Assembly (NCBI GenBank): GCA_947494705.1
Contig: CANLVN010000001.1
Location: forward strand, 682,001 to 746,000
Direction of reading: 5' to 3'
Length of the DNA stretch: 64,000 nucleotides
Source of the DNA: an uncultured Erythrobacter sp.
GTDB taxonomy: Bacteria; Pseudomonadota; Alphaproteobacteria; Sphingomonadales; Sphingomonadaceae
Part shown: one piece after another, positions 1 through 9,779 of the stretch
Layout: each line of letters opens with the position of its first letter
How positions within the stretch are numbered: position 1 is the stretch's first letter
Notes under the pieces: generated by a model
Databases searched by the model: none
Told to the model about the DNA's origin: nothing
What the model saw: the letters and a program-made list of their open reading frames with translations, nothing else
Position numbers and translations under genes: made by a program

Positions 1-110
1 GTGAGATGACCCGCCTGGCCCGCCAGCGCGCGGTGATCGGGGCGCTGGGCGACATTGTCGGAGAGCGCGTCCACGCAGTCGCGATCAAGGCCAGCGCGCC
101 GACCGTATGA
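1..110 (+). CDS. C-terminal fragment of an unidentified protein (truncated by window edge)
   Basis: The frame that is open from base 3 encodes the last 35 residues of a protein ending in KASAPTV and stops with TGA at 108-110. The stop overlaps the ATG of the Nudix gene (ATGA), so the two are probably co-transcribed and translationally coupled. The visible residues, including GALGDIVGERVHAVAIK, do not let me name a family. Confidence 0.6.
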   Translation, partial: EMTRLARQRAVIGALGDIVGERVHAVAIKASAPTV

Positions 111-571
111 GAGATGATGCGGCGTCCCTGCGCGTGCGGCGGTCTTCGCGGATCATAGTGCTCGACCCGCAGAACCGTGTGCTGATGTTCCGCTTCGACG
201 TGCCCGGTCGCGCGCCCTTCTGGGTGACTACGGGCGGCGAATGCGATCCGGGCGAAAGTTTCGAGAATGCGGCGCGGCGCGAATTGTACGAGGAAACCGG
301 GATCACGGCCGACCCGGGCGAGCAGATATCCCGGACCACGCCGCAATTTGTCACGCCCGAGGGCGAGCCGGTGCAGGCGGACGAGCGCTATTTTCTTGTC
401 CAAGTAGACGACACCGAGATCGCTACCGACGGCCATACCGCACTCGAACGCAAAGTCATGACGCAGCACCGTTGGTTCGCACGAAACGAGCTTGCCGATT
501 GGCCGGAGGCAGTGTTCCCTGAAAACCTCGACGCAATCATCGAACAGGCGAAGCGCAAGGCGGGTCCATAA
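107..571 (+). CDS. Nudix hydrolase
   Basis: This 154-residue protein probably hydrolyses a nucleoside diphosphate linked to another moiety in the cytoplasm. The full Nudix signature G-x5-E-x7-REUxEExGU is present at residues 44-66 (G44, E50, R58-E59, E62-E63, G65), so the metal-binding helix is intact. There is no extra N- or C-terminal domain, and the length is typical of a stand-alone Nudix enzyme. The start ATG overlaps the stop of the upstream gene by the ATGA arrangement. The substrate cannot be read from sequence; ADP-sugars, dinucleotides and oxidised nucleotides are all possible. Confidence 0.85.
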   Translation: MRDDAASLRVRRSSRIIVLDPQNRVLMFRFDVPGRAPFWVTTGGECDPGESFENAARRELYEETGITADPGEQISRTTPQFVTPEGEPVQADERYFLVQVDDTEIATDGHTALERKVMTQHRWFARNELADWPEAVFPENLDAIIEQAKRKAGP

Positions 572-719
572 CTACTCAGACCATCGACCTCGGCAGGCCA
601 AAGAAGACTGGATCGCGGGCCGATTTTCCAAGGTTCGCGGTGATGAGGAAGAATATATCCCCTTGCCCCGCAAGCCCAAGACAGTCAGCTATCCCTTAAA
701 CGACATTCGGGAGAGAGTG

Positions 720-1532
720 ATGGTATATTCGGGCAAGGTGGCATGGGTAACAGGGGCTTCTTCGGGCATCGGCGCAGCTCTGGCGCGTGACCTTGCGGGG
801 CGCGGGGCGCATTTGATTCTGTCCGGCCGCGATGAGGCCCGTTTGGCCGAAGTTGCAGAGGATTGCGGCGAAACCCTGATCCTGCCCTTCGACGTGCGCG
901 ACGACGCGGCATTAGCCGACGCGACCGCGGAGGCAATTGCGTGGAAGGGCGGCGTCGACATCGCGTTTGCCAATGCAGGGGTCTCGCAACGCAGCCGGGC
1001 GCTGAAGACCGACATGCAGGTTTATCGCGACATCATCGCCATCGATCTCACCGCGCAAATCGCCTTTAGCCAAGGGTTGATCGGCCACATGGTCGAGCGC
1101 GGGTCCGGTGCGCTCGCCTTCATCTCCTCGATCGCGGGCAAGGTCGGGGTGCCGATGCGCACCGCCTACAGCGCGGTGAAGTTCGGCCTCGCAGGATACG
1201 GCGACGCACTGCGCGCCGAACTGTCGCAAACTGGGGTCAGCGTGCATATGATCTATCCCGGCTCGGTCGCGACCAACGTCTCGCGCAATGCGCTGAAGGG
1301 CGATGGGGCGTTGCGCGGCGTGTCGGACAAAGCCATCGACGAAGGCATTCCGGCAGGCGACGCTGCGCGCACCATGCTTGACGGGATCGCAAACGGCGAA
1401 CGTGAGATCCTCGTGGCTCAGGGCGCGGAATTGGCGATGGGCGAGGCACGCCGCACGCCGGAGGCGCTGTTCGACCAAGTCGAGGCGATGGTCGCGCAAG
1501 GATATATGGAGCGAATGGAGGAAACCGAATGA
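720..1532 (+). CDS. Short-chain dehydrogenase/reductase (classical SDR)
   Basis: Cytoplasmic NAD(P)-dependent oxidoreductase of 270 residues. The Rossmann motif TGASSGIG lies at residues 11-18, the NAG motif at 85-87, and the catalytic Ser137-Tyr150-Lys154 triad is complete with the usual Ser-Tyr spacing of 13. I place the start at ATG 720, directly behind the purine-rich GGGAGAGAG; the frame is open about 75 codons further upstream, but that part overlaps the Nudix gene and has no SDR character. The stop overlaps the start of the alpha/beta hydrolase gene (ATGA), so SDR and hydrolase form a coupled pair and may act on the same lipophilic substrate. The substrate is unknown. Confidence 0.88.
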   Translation: MVYSGKVAWVTGASSGIGAALARDLAGRGAHLILSGRDEARLAEVAEDCGETLILPFDVRDDAALADATAEAIAWKGGVDIAFANAGVSQRSRALKTDMQVYRDIIAIDLTAQIAFSQGLIGHMVERGSGALAFISSIAGKVGVPMRTAYSAVKFGLAGYGDALRAELSQTGVSVHMIYPGSVATNVSRNALKGDGALRGVSDKAIDEGIPAGDAARTMLDGIANGEREILVAQGAELAMGEARRTPEALFDQVEAMVAQGYMERMEETE

Positions 1533-2425
1533 CCACCCTCGAGCAGTCCCGCGTCGAACTCGCAAACGGCATGCATCTCGATGTCGTCGACGAAGGGCCG
1601 AAGGACGCCCCCGCGCTCATCTTTCTCCACGGCTTTCCTGAAAGCCACCGCACCTGGCGCCATCAGGTCGCCCATTTCAAGGACCGCTACCGCTGCATCG
1701 CGCCCGACCAGCGCGGCTATCGCAATTCCTCCAAACCACAGGAGGTCGAGGCCTACACCCCCGACAAGCTGATAGGCGACGTGTTCCTGCTTGCAGATGC
1801 TCTGGGTATCGAGACCTTCACGATAGTCGGCCACGACTGGGGTGGCGCAATCGCATGGGGCGTCGCCATCGGCGGCCAGCACACGCGCGTGACACGCGCC
1901 GTCATAGCCAATGCCCCGCACCCGCTGGTGTTTCAGAAGCTTCTTTATACACACCCCGGCCAGCGCAAATCGTCGCAATACATCCGCGCTTTCCGCGATC
2001 CGGGCAACGACGCGCTGGTTCGCGAACATGGCTTGACCGGCTTACTGCTGCAGGAGGTCAAGTGGGATCGACCGGACGCGATGGAACCCGAAGAACGTGC
2101 CGCGCTGCTGGAGGACTGGCAGGATCGCGACGCGGCTTTCGGTATGCTCAACTACTACCGCGCCAGCCCGATCGATGTGCCCACGATGGATGCCCCCTTC
2201 GAGGTGCCTGAGAACTTCACTCCTCCCCAATTGCCGAAGCTGACTATCCCGACTTTGGTCATATGGGGGATGGACGACCTTGCGCTACCGCCCGCCAATC
2301 TCGAGGGGCTTGAGGATGCAATCGACCCGCTGACCATCGAGCGAGTGACTGACTGCGGTCACTTCGTCCCATGGGAGGCGCCCGAGGCCGTGAACGAGGC
2401 GATGGAGGCCTTTCTCAAGAGCTAG
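1529..2425 (+). CDS. Alpha/beta hydrolase, epoxide hydrolase/haloacid dehalogenase-like
   Basis: A 298-residue alpha/beta-fold hydrolase. The oxyanion motif HGFP is at residues 34-37, and the nucleophile elbow GHDWGG places Asp103 rather than Ser as nucleophile. The acid is Asp249 or Asp250 (WGMDD) and the base is His278 (CGHFVPWE). An Asp nucleophile together with NYYR in the lid region is typical of soluble epoxide hydrolases and fluoroacetate dehalogenases, not esterases. No signal peptide is seen. The gene is coupled to the upstream SDR, and its last four bases overlap the end of the convergent DUF2332 gene. Which of the two activities it has cannot be settled from motifs. Confidence 0.85.
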   Translation: MTTLEQSRVELANGMHLDVVDEGPKDAPALIFLHGFPESHRTWRHQVAHFKDRYRCIAPDQRGYRNSSKPQEVEAYTPDKLIGDVFLLADALGIETFTIVGHDWGGAIAWGVAIGGQHTRVTRAVIANAPHPLVFQKLLYTHPGQRKSSQYIRAFRDPGNDALVREHGLTGLLLQEVKWDRPDAMEPEERAALLEDWQDRDAAFGMLNYYRASPIDVPTMDAPFEVPENFTPPQLPKLTIPTLVIWGMDDLALPPANLEGLEDAIDPLTIERVTDCGHFVPWEAPEAVNEAMEAFLKS

Positions 2426-3516
2426 CCCGCCAGCCACTCGACCCATGCCCCGTGCGGATGGGCGAACGAGAGGACATGCGTTTCGCCATCGTACTCGTCG
2501 CCATCCCACAGGCGCACTTTGAGTTCATGACGAAAGGTCGCAGGATCGGTCTCCAGCGCGATCCATGCAAGCGGCCTATCGCGCGTCGCGGCGCTGCCTG
2601 CCGCCTCCATCGCTTGCGTGATCGAGCCCTGCGTCTCTTCTGGCATGTACTGCCACATGATCGAGTGAAACATCCCGCGCGTTGTCCCCTCCGCCTGCGG
2701 TCGCGCCAGCATATCTGAGACGAAGGCCCATGCATCCTGTCTCACCACGTTGGGCGGGTCCTGAGACGCCAGCTGAATCGCGGCGTCGATGCGCGCCATG
2801 CGGGCGGGCGCATCTGGCCAGACATAGCTCTTGAGCTTGAGCGCGGCTGGCTCATCGCTGAGATCGATGGGCGCAAGGTCGCAGCCTTGCACCGACATGA
2901 CCTCGAACGCTTCCGGTGGCTCGGGCGGAGTTCCTTGTCCGCGCCATTCGGGCTTGATCCGCATCGGAGAGCCAACCGGCCCCACCTGCGTCCCGCCGAG
3001 GTCGAAGTGGTAGCGATCCAGCATCGTGTTCACCCCCGCGCTCGCGCCCAGCTCGAACAGGTCGAGCCGCGGGCAAGCCTTATTCGCAACCCACAACAGC
3101 CCCGCCATGATGCTTGCAGAACGACCTGCCTCATTGGTCTGCGGCGGCCCGTCGAGCCAAGGCAACAACAGGTGGTCGAAAGTCTCGACCAGTTCGCACA
3201 CCAATCGGTCGATCTGCGCCTGGTCGGTCATCTGGCCGCTATAGACTCTCGCCAACCGGTCATCCTCGCCTGACAGCAGCAGGTGATGAAGCCCGCCCGC
3301 CATACGCAGCGGCATCGCGTCCTTGAGTGTAAGCCCATGCCATCCGGCAATTCGCCGCCCGGTGGCGGTCTCGCCCTCTCGAACCGCCGCCAGCGCCCGG
3401 ATCACCCGCGCCGTGCAGGGCGCTCCGTTCTCCTCGGCATGGTTTGCCTGCCAATCGAGCGCGGCCTCGAACTCCTCGATCGCCATAATGCCGTTTGCGT
3501 TATCGGTCCCGCTCAT
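2422..3516 (-). CDS. DUF2332 family protein
   Basis: A 364-residue protein recognised as DUF2332 from its overall pattern: an N-terminal helical part beginning [18 protein letters not shown], the central [10 protein letters not shown] motif, and C-terminal WIALE and [19 protein letters not shown] resembles the glycine-rich SAM-binding loop of class I methyltransferases, so a methyltransferase-like fold is plausible, but no activity is known to me. The start may instead be the internal Met at residue 11 (MAIEEF). It is convergent with the epoxide-hydrolase-like gene (4-bp overlap) and divergent from hisG, with only about 64 bp between the two starts. Confidence 0.7.
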   Translation of the reverse strand: MSGTDNANGIMAIEEFEAALDWQANHAEENGAPCTARVIRALAAVREGETATGRRIAGWHGLTLKDAMPLRMAGGLHHLLLSGEDDRLARVYSGQMTDQAQIDRLVCELVETFDHLLLPWLDGPPQTNEAGRSASIMAGLLWVANKACPRLDLFELGASAGVNTMLDRYHFDLGGTQVGPVGSPMRIKPEWRGQGTPPEPPEAFEVMSVQGCDLAPIDLSDEPAALKLKSYVWPDAPARMARIDAAIQLASQDPPNVVRQDAWAFVSDMLARPQAEGTTRGMFHSIMWQYMPEETQGSITQAMEAAGSAATRDRPLAWIALETDPATFRHELKVRLWDGDEYDGETHVLSFAHPHGAWVEWLAG

Positions 3517-3580
3517 CGCTCACCTCACTTGCCTCTTTCAGTTGCCCTTTGACGGAGCACCGCCTAAGTCCCGCGCCGCT

Positions 3581-4246
3581 ATGTCCGACCAGTTGACTTT
3601 CGCCGTGCCCAAGGGGCGCATCCTCGACGAGGCCCTGCCCGTGATGGCACGCGCTGGCGTGGTGCCGGAGGATGGCTTTCACGACAAGGCCAACCGCTCG
3701 CTCTCCTTCGACACGACCCGGCCCGACATGCGGCTGATCCGGGTGCGGGCCTTCGATGTTGCGACCTTCGTCGCGCATGGTGCCGCTCAGGTCGGGATCG
3801 TGGGATCCGACGTGATCGAGGAGTTCGACTATGCCGACCTCTACGCGCCGGTGGACCTCGATATCGGTCACTGCCGCCTCTCCGTCGCGCGCCTCGCCGG
3901 AGACGAGGACGGCAGCACGGGTGCAAGCCACCTGCGCGTCGCGACCAAGTACCCCAACCTCACCGCCCGCCACTTCGAAGCGCACGGCATCCAGGCCGAA
4001 TGCGTCAAGCTCAATGGCGCGATGGAGCTTGCCCCCTCGCTCGGTCTTGCGCGTCAGATCGTCGACCTCGTCTCCACGGGGACCACGCTCAAGCAGAACG
4101 GCCTTGTCGAGACGAGCCGCATTATCGACATTACCGCGCGTCTGATAGTCAACCGCGCCGCGCTCAAGACCGACCCCCGCGTCGCCGAACTGGTCGCCGC
4201 TTTCCGCAAGGACGCCGAGAGTCGCTCCACGAGAGATGCCGCCTGA
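3581..4246 (+). CDS. hisG: ATP phosphoribosyltransferase catalytic subunit (short form)
   Basis: Catalyses the first step of histidine biosynthesis, condensation of ATP with PRPP. The chosen start gives a 221-residue protein beginning [20 protein letters not shown]; an open frame upstream overlaps the divergent DUF2332 gene and is not HisG-like. The AVPKGR N-terminus, the [11 protein letters not shown] segment and the PRPP-loop region [14 protein letters not shown] are conserved. At about 220 residues it lacks the C-terminal ACT-like regulatory domain of long HisG, so by family rule it should need the HisRS-like partner HisZ, which is not in this window. The stop overlaps the hisD start (TGATG). 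Confidence 0.93.
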   Translation: MSDQLTFAVPKGRILDEALPVMARAGVVPEDGFHDKANRSLSFDTTRPDMRLIRVRAFDVATFVAHGAAQVGIVGSDVIEEFDYADLYAPVDLDIGHCRLSVARLAGDEDGSTGASHLRVATKYPNLTARHFEAHGIQAECVKLNGAMELAPSLGLARQIVDLVSTGTTLKQNGLVETSRIIDITARLIVNRAALKTDPRVAELVAAFRKDAESRSTRDAA

Positions 4247-5538
4247 TGCAACAGCTCTCATCGTCAGATACTCACTTCCAACAGCACTTCGCCCGCATCG
4301 TCGAAGCGCGGCGCGAAACCGACAGCGATGTCGCGAGCGTCGTGCAGGACATCCTGCGCACCGTGCGGGGCGGAGGCGATGACGCGCTGGTCAAGTACAC
4401 CCAGCGTTTCGACGGCTACTCGCTTGCCGAGGATGCCGACTGGATCATCACCCCTGAGCGCTGCGAGGAAGCCTATGGCCAGATCGAGGCGGAGCAGCGC
4501 GAAGCACTCGACCTCGCCGCTGCACGCATCCGTGCCTATCACGAAGCCCAGCTGCCCGAGGACCGCGACTACACCGACGAAGCGGGCGTGCGGCTCGGCG
4601 CTACGTGGCGGGCCGTGGATGCGGCGGGTCTCTACGTCCCCGGTGGCCGCGCAGCCTACCCTTCCTCGCTCCTGATGAACGCCATCCCGGCCCGCGTCGC
4701 AGGGGTCGAGCGGGTGGTGGTCGTCACGCCCACGCCGAAAGGCAACTCCAACCCGCTGGTCCTGGCCGCTGCGCATGTTGCAGGGATCGACGAGATCTGG
4801 CGCGTCGGTGGCGCGCAGGCAGTGGCCGCGCTCGCCTATGGCACCGACCGCATCAAGCCAGTCGATGTCGTCACCGGTCCCGGCAACGCCTATGTCGCTG
4901 AAGCCAAGCGCCAGCTCTATGGTGTGATCGGGATCGACATGGTCGCCGGACCGTCCGAGATCCTCGTCGTCGCCGATGCCCGCAACGACCCTGACTGGAT
5001 CGCCGCCGACCTGCTTAGCCAAGCCGAACACGACCCGACCTCTCAGTCCATCCTCATCACCGACGACGATGGCTTCGCGCGCCAGGTAGAGGACTGCATC
5101 GACCTCCAGATCAGCCAGCTTGCCACCGGCAAGACCGCGCGCGCTAGCTGGGACGAGCATGGGGTCATCATCATCGTCGACGACATCGCGCGCGAAGCGC
5201 CCGCCCTCATCAACGCGCTCGCATCCGAGCATGTCGAGCTTGCCATCGACGAGCCCGAAGCCCTGATGCGCGAGATCCGCCATGCAGGCAGCGTCTTCCT
5301 CGGCCGGATGACACCCGAAGCGGTGGGCGACTACGTGGCCGGGCCGAACCACGTTCTGCCGACTGGACGCCGCGCGCGCTTTGCGAGCGGGCTGTCGGTG
5401 CTCGACTTCATGAAGCGCACCAGCTTCATCGGCCTCGACGAGGCGGCGATCGGTGCAATCGGTCCGGCGGCGGCGACACTCGCCCATGCCGAGGGGCTGC
5501 CCGCCCACGCCAAGTCGGTAGAGCTTCGTCTCAAGTGA
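4246..5538 (+). CDS. hisD: Histidinol dehydrogenase
   Basis: Catalyses the last two NAD-dependent oxidations, L-histidinol to L-histidine, in the cytoplasm with zinc. The 430-residue length is normal. Diagnostic segments are AQAVAALAYGTD, VTGPGNAYVAEAK, VAGPSEILVVAD, SQAEHDP and GPNHVLPTGRRARF; the Gln, His, Glu and Asp residues that contribute zinc ligands and catalysis in the family lie in these blocks. The start ATG at 4246 shares one base with the hisG stop, indicating translational coupling. The frame is open upstream inside hisG but has no HisD similarity there. The next gene, nusB, follows after 358 bp that hold the repeat array. Confidence 0.95.
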   Translation: MQQLSSSDTHFQQHFARIVEARRETDSDVASVVQDILRTVRGGGDDALVKYTQRFDGYSLAEDADWIITPERCEEAYGQIEAEQREALDLAAARIRAYHEAQLPEDRDYTDEAGVRLGATWRAVDAAGLYVPGGRAAYPSSLLMNAIPARVAGVERVVVVTPTPKGNSNPLVLAAAHVAGIDEIWRVGGAQAVAALAYGTDRIKPVDVVTGPGNAYVAEAKRQLYGVIGIDMVAGPSEILVVADARNDPDWIAADLLSQAEHDPTSQSILITDDDGFARQVEDCIDLQISQLATGKTARASWDEHGVIIIVDDIAREAPALINALASEHVELAIDEPEALMREIRHAGSVFLGRMTPEAVGDYVAGPNHVLPTGRRARFASGLSVLDFMKRTSFIGLDEAAIGAIGPAAATLAHAEGLPAHAKSVELRLK

Positions 5539-5896
5539 GCTCGATTCGCGCGATCCGACCGCTTTCGCAGCGGCCTTCGATGGAACACTTGGAACACGGT
5601 CCAGGGGGAAAAACGCCCAAAGTGTAACCTTGGGCCGCAAAAGCGTAACCTTGCGGCGAAAAGTGTGACCTTGGCCGCGCAAGCTGTAACCCTTGAGCGC
5701 GCGAAGTGTGACCTTATCTGCACAAAGTGTAACCCTTCGAGGGGCCCGGCTGTAAACGTAGCGCGCCACAAAGTGACACCTTTCGCGGGCGCGCTCGGAT
5801 CGAGTTTTGCAGAGATTTTCGGGAAAGCTCATGACGCGCGGCACGTACCGCTAGAATTGAATGTAGGAAAATGAAGGCAGCGAGGCTCCAATCCCA
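5539..5896. other. 358-bp intergenic region between hisD and nusB
   Basis: No credible gene lies here. The region opens with a 10-bp-spaced direct repeat (TGGAACACtt/TGGAACACgg near 5581-5599), followed by the eight-copy AAAGTGTAACCTT array (annotated separately), and ends with a short unstructured leader before nusB. Reverse-strand open frames crossing it are shadows of hisD and nusB; the repeats merely spell recurring KVTL-like tetrapeptides in one of them. Confidence 0.75.
5619..5783 (+). repeat. Array of eight degenerate AAAGTGTAACCTT motifs at about 21-bp pitch
   Basis: Eight copies of a 13-bp motif with consensus AAAGTGTRACCYTT are visible. The conserved GTRACC core (GTAAAC in copy 7, GTGACACC in copy 8) starts at 5624, 5645, 5665, 5686, 5708, 5729, 5752 and 5773, giving spacings of 21, 20, 21, 22, 21, 23 and 21 bp. 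The 7-8 bp between cores are GC-rich and not conserved. A pitch of about two helical turns places every copy on the same DNA face, which points to cooperative protein binding rather than coding or slippage. It sits between hisD and nusB, 114 bp ahead of the nusB start. I know no factor for this motif; iteron-like, operator or structural roles are all inference. Confidence 0.85.
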
Positions 5897-6376
5897 ATGA
5901 ATACACCCGCCCCATCCAATCCGCGCTCCAAGGCCCGCTCGGCTGCGCGGCTCGCGGCCGTGCAGGCGCTCTACCAACAGCAGATGGAAAAAACGCCGCT
6001 GAACAAGCTGCTCGACGAGTTCCATCAGCACCGCCTTGGCCGCGAGGTCGATGACGAGGATCACGAGGGCGAGGTCTATGCCGATGCCGAAGTCGCGTTC
6101 TTCGACGATCTGGTGCGAGGGGTGGATGCACGTCGCGACGAGATCGACACGCTGCTGGTCGACCGCCTTGCGCAAGGGTGGACGCTGGCCCGGCTCGACA
6201 AGACCATGCTCCAGATCCTGCGTGGCGGCGTATACGAACTGATCGCGCGCAACGACGTGCCCAAGGCAAGCGTGATCAGCGAATATGTCGACGTGGCAAA
6301 GGCTTTCTTCGACGACCGCGAGGCCAAGTTCGTCAACGGGATACTCGACACCGTGGCGAAGGAAGTGCGCTCGTAA
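5897..6376 (+). CDS. nusB: Transcription antitermination protein NusB
   Basis: NusB binds boxA RNA with NusE (S10) and supports antitermination in rRNA operons. The 159-residue protein has the family's all-helical pattern: SARLAAVQALYQ in helix 1, VRGVDARRDEIDTLL in the middle, and the C-terminal block LDKTMLQILRGGVYEL followed by NDVPKASVISEYVDVAKAFF and KFVNGILD, the most conserved part of NusB. A mildly longer N-terminus (MNTPAPSNPRSKA) and an acidic DDEDHEGE insert in the first third are lineage-type extensions. It precedes thiL on the same strand, a common nusB-thiL pairing. Confidence 0.94.
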   Translation: MNTPAPSNPRSKARSAARLAAVQALYQQQMEKTPLNKLLDEFHQHRLGREVDDEDHEGEVYADAEVAFFDDLVRGVDARRDEIDTLLVDRLAQGWTLARLDKTMLQILRGGVYELIARNDVPKASVISEYVDVAKAFFDDREAKFVNGILDTVAKEVRS

Positions 6377-6446
6377 TCGCAAACCCGCTCGCGCCGGATT
6401 TGTCGATGGGTTCTCCTTCTTCCAACCGCGACGCGCGATGAAGAGC

Positions 6447-6475
6447 ATTCCTTCGACAAGCTCGGGATGAGCGGA
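6447..6475 (+). repeat. REP-like interspersed element (TTCGACAAGCTCGGG core)
   Basis: The nusB-thiL gap holds CATTCCTTCGACAAGCTC followed by GGGATGAGCGG. From memory, variants of CCTTCGACAAGCTCAGGATGA recur in intergenic regions of many sphingomonad and other GC-rich genomes, so I treat it as a dispersed REP-type repeat. Only one copy is seen in this window. It lies just before the thiL start and does not form a strong terminator on its own. Confidence 0.55.
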
Positions 6476-6491
6476 TAACCTGACCATCCGC

Positions 6492-7349
6492 ATGACCGAA
6501 GCCGAATTCATCGCCGCCCTGCGCGCCCTGCCCCTGCACTCCGGCGCACGCGGGCTCGCCGATGATGCAGCGGTGCTGGAGGTGGGCGGCGAAACGCTGG
6601 TCCTGACACATGACGCGATGGCCGAAGGCACGCATTTCCGTAGCGATGCCGACCTGTCCGATGTCGCGTGGAAACTGGTCGCCACGAACCTTTCCGACCT
6701 TGCAGCCATGGGCGCAGAGCCGGTGGGCGTGTTGCTCAGCTATTCCTTGAGCAACGAAGACGAGCAATTTTTGAAAGGCTTGCACGATGTGCTTGCGACA
6801 TTCGATACGCCCATTCTCGGAGGAGATACGATCACCGGGACTGGCCCGCGCACCTTCGGGCTCACCGCTATCGGTCGCGCGACAAGCAATCCCGTTCCGT
6901 CCCGCTCCGGCGCGCAGATCGGAGATGGAATATTCGTCACGGGCACGCTGGGCCGCGCCATGCTCGGTTTCGAGGGAGTCGAGGAGCACCGCAGCGCCTT
7001 CGACCGCCCGACACCGCGCCTTGCCGAAGGCCGCGCGCTCGCGCCTGTTGTCACCGCGATGATGGACATATCCGACGGTCTGCTGCTCGACGCATACCGA
7101 ATGGCACAAGCGAGCGAGGCGACCCTCGCGCTGGACAGCGCCGCCGCCCCCGTCGCCGATCCGGCGCGCCGGATGGACGCGCTGCGTTGGGGCGACGATT
7201 ACGAACTGCTGTTCACTCTGCCCGGCGCAATGGAACCGCCCATAGCCGCGACCCGCATCGGCACGGTCGAACCACGCGGCTTCGCCACGCTCGTCCTCGA
7301 TGGCGAACCGTTGGTAAATGCCGAAGGCCTCGGCTTCCAGCACGGCTAA
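6492..7349 (+). CDS. thiL: Thiamine-monophosphate kinase
   Basis: Phosphorylates thiamine monophosphate to thiamine pyrophosphate with ATP. The 285-residue protein has the ThiL/PurM-superfamily blocks: ADDAAVLEVG near residue 20, LTHDAMAEGTHF, KLVATNLSDLAAMGAEP, the central GGDTITG, MMDISDGLLLDA and the C-terminal GDDYELLF. It is somewhat short for ThiL (about 300-330), mainly because the N-terminus is brief. It follows nusB by 115 bp on the same strand, with a REP-like element between them. Confidence 0.93.
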   Translation: MTEAEFIAALRALPLHSGARGLADDAAVLEVGGETLVLTHDAMAEGTHFRSDADLSDVAWKLVATNLSDLAAMGAEPVGVLLSYSLSNEDEQFLKGLHDVLATFDTPILGGDTITGTGPRTFGLTAIGRATSNPVPSRSGAQIGDGIFVTGTLGRAMLGFEGVEEHRSAFDRPTPRLAEGRALAPVVTAMMDISDGLLLDAYRMAQASEATLALDSAAAPVADPARRMDALRWGDDYELLFTLPGAMEPPIAATRIGTVEPRGFATLVLDGEPLVNAEGLGFQHG

Positions 7350-7474
7350 TCGCTCTAACCTGCGCAAAGCTCGCGCTTTGGCGCTTGCGCGCTTGACGCT
7401 TGTCCCTATGCTCCCGCCCTACGCGTCAATGGAAAACCATGGCGCATCTTCCACTGTGGAGAGGGGATATTTAC

Positions 7475-9586
<2,112 letters not shown>

Positions 9587-9630
9587 TCGAAGGCGCAGTC
9601 CCGGTTATTGCCGGGCCTGCCAAACTGGAT

Positions 9631-9670
9631 AAACCCGCCCGGGACACGCGTTCCGGGCGGGTTTTCTTTT
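9631..9670 (+). terminator. Intrinsic terminator after hppA
   Basis: Perfect 12-bp stem AAACCCGCCCGG / CCGGGCGGGTTT with a 10-nt loop, followed by TTCTTTT. This is a textbook Rho-independent terminator 45 bp after the hppA stop. Confidence 0.9.
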
Positions 9671-9779
9671 ACGGCTGCGCCAGTGCCGTTCCGGGACAGC
9701 CCTGCCAAGCTGCGCAATTTCCAAAGACTTTGTTAAGCCTGATCACGTAGCGCCGCCATGAGCGCGCGAGTTTGCGCGC

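Noticed and set aside
492..719. Long N-terminus for the SDR starting at 492
   Set aside because: This part overlaps the Nudix gene, has no SDR similarity, and the ATG at 720 has a better ribosome binding site.
5619..5783. Repeat array as a CRISPR
   Set aside because: The unit is 13 bp with 7-8 bp gaps, far below CRISPR repeat and spacer lengths, the repeats are degenerate and no cas genes are nearby.
4264..5844. 526-codon reverse frame across hisD and the repeat array
   Set aside because: It is the shadow of hisD; its repeated KVTL-like peptides come from the 21-bp DNA repeat and not from selection on protein. The 20-23 bp spacing would break a strict coding period.
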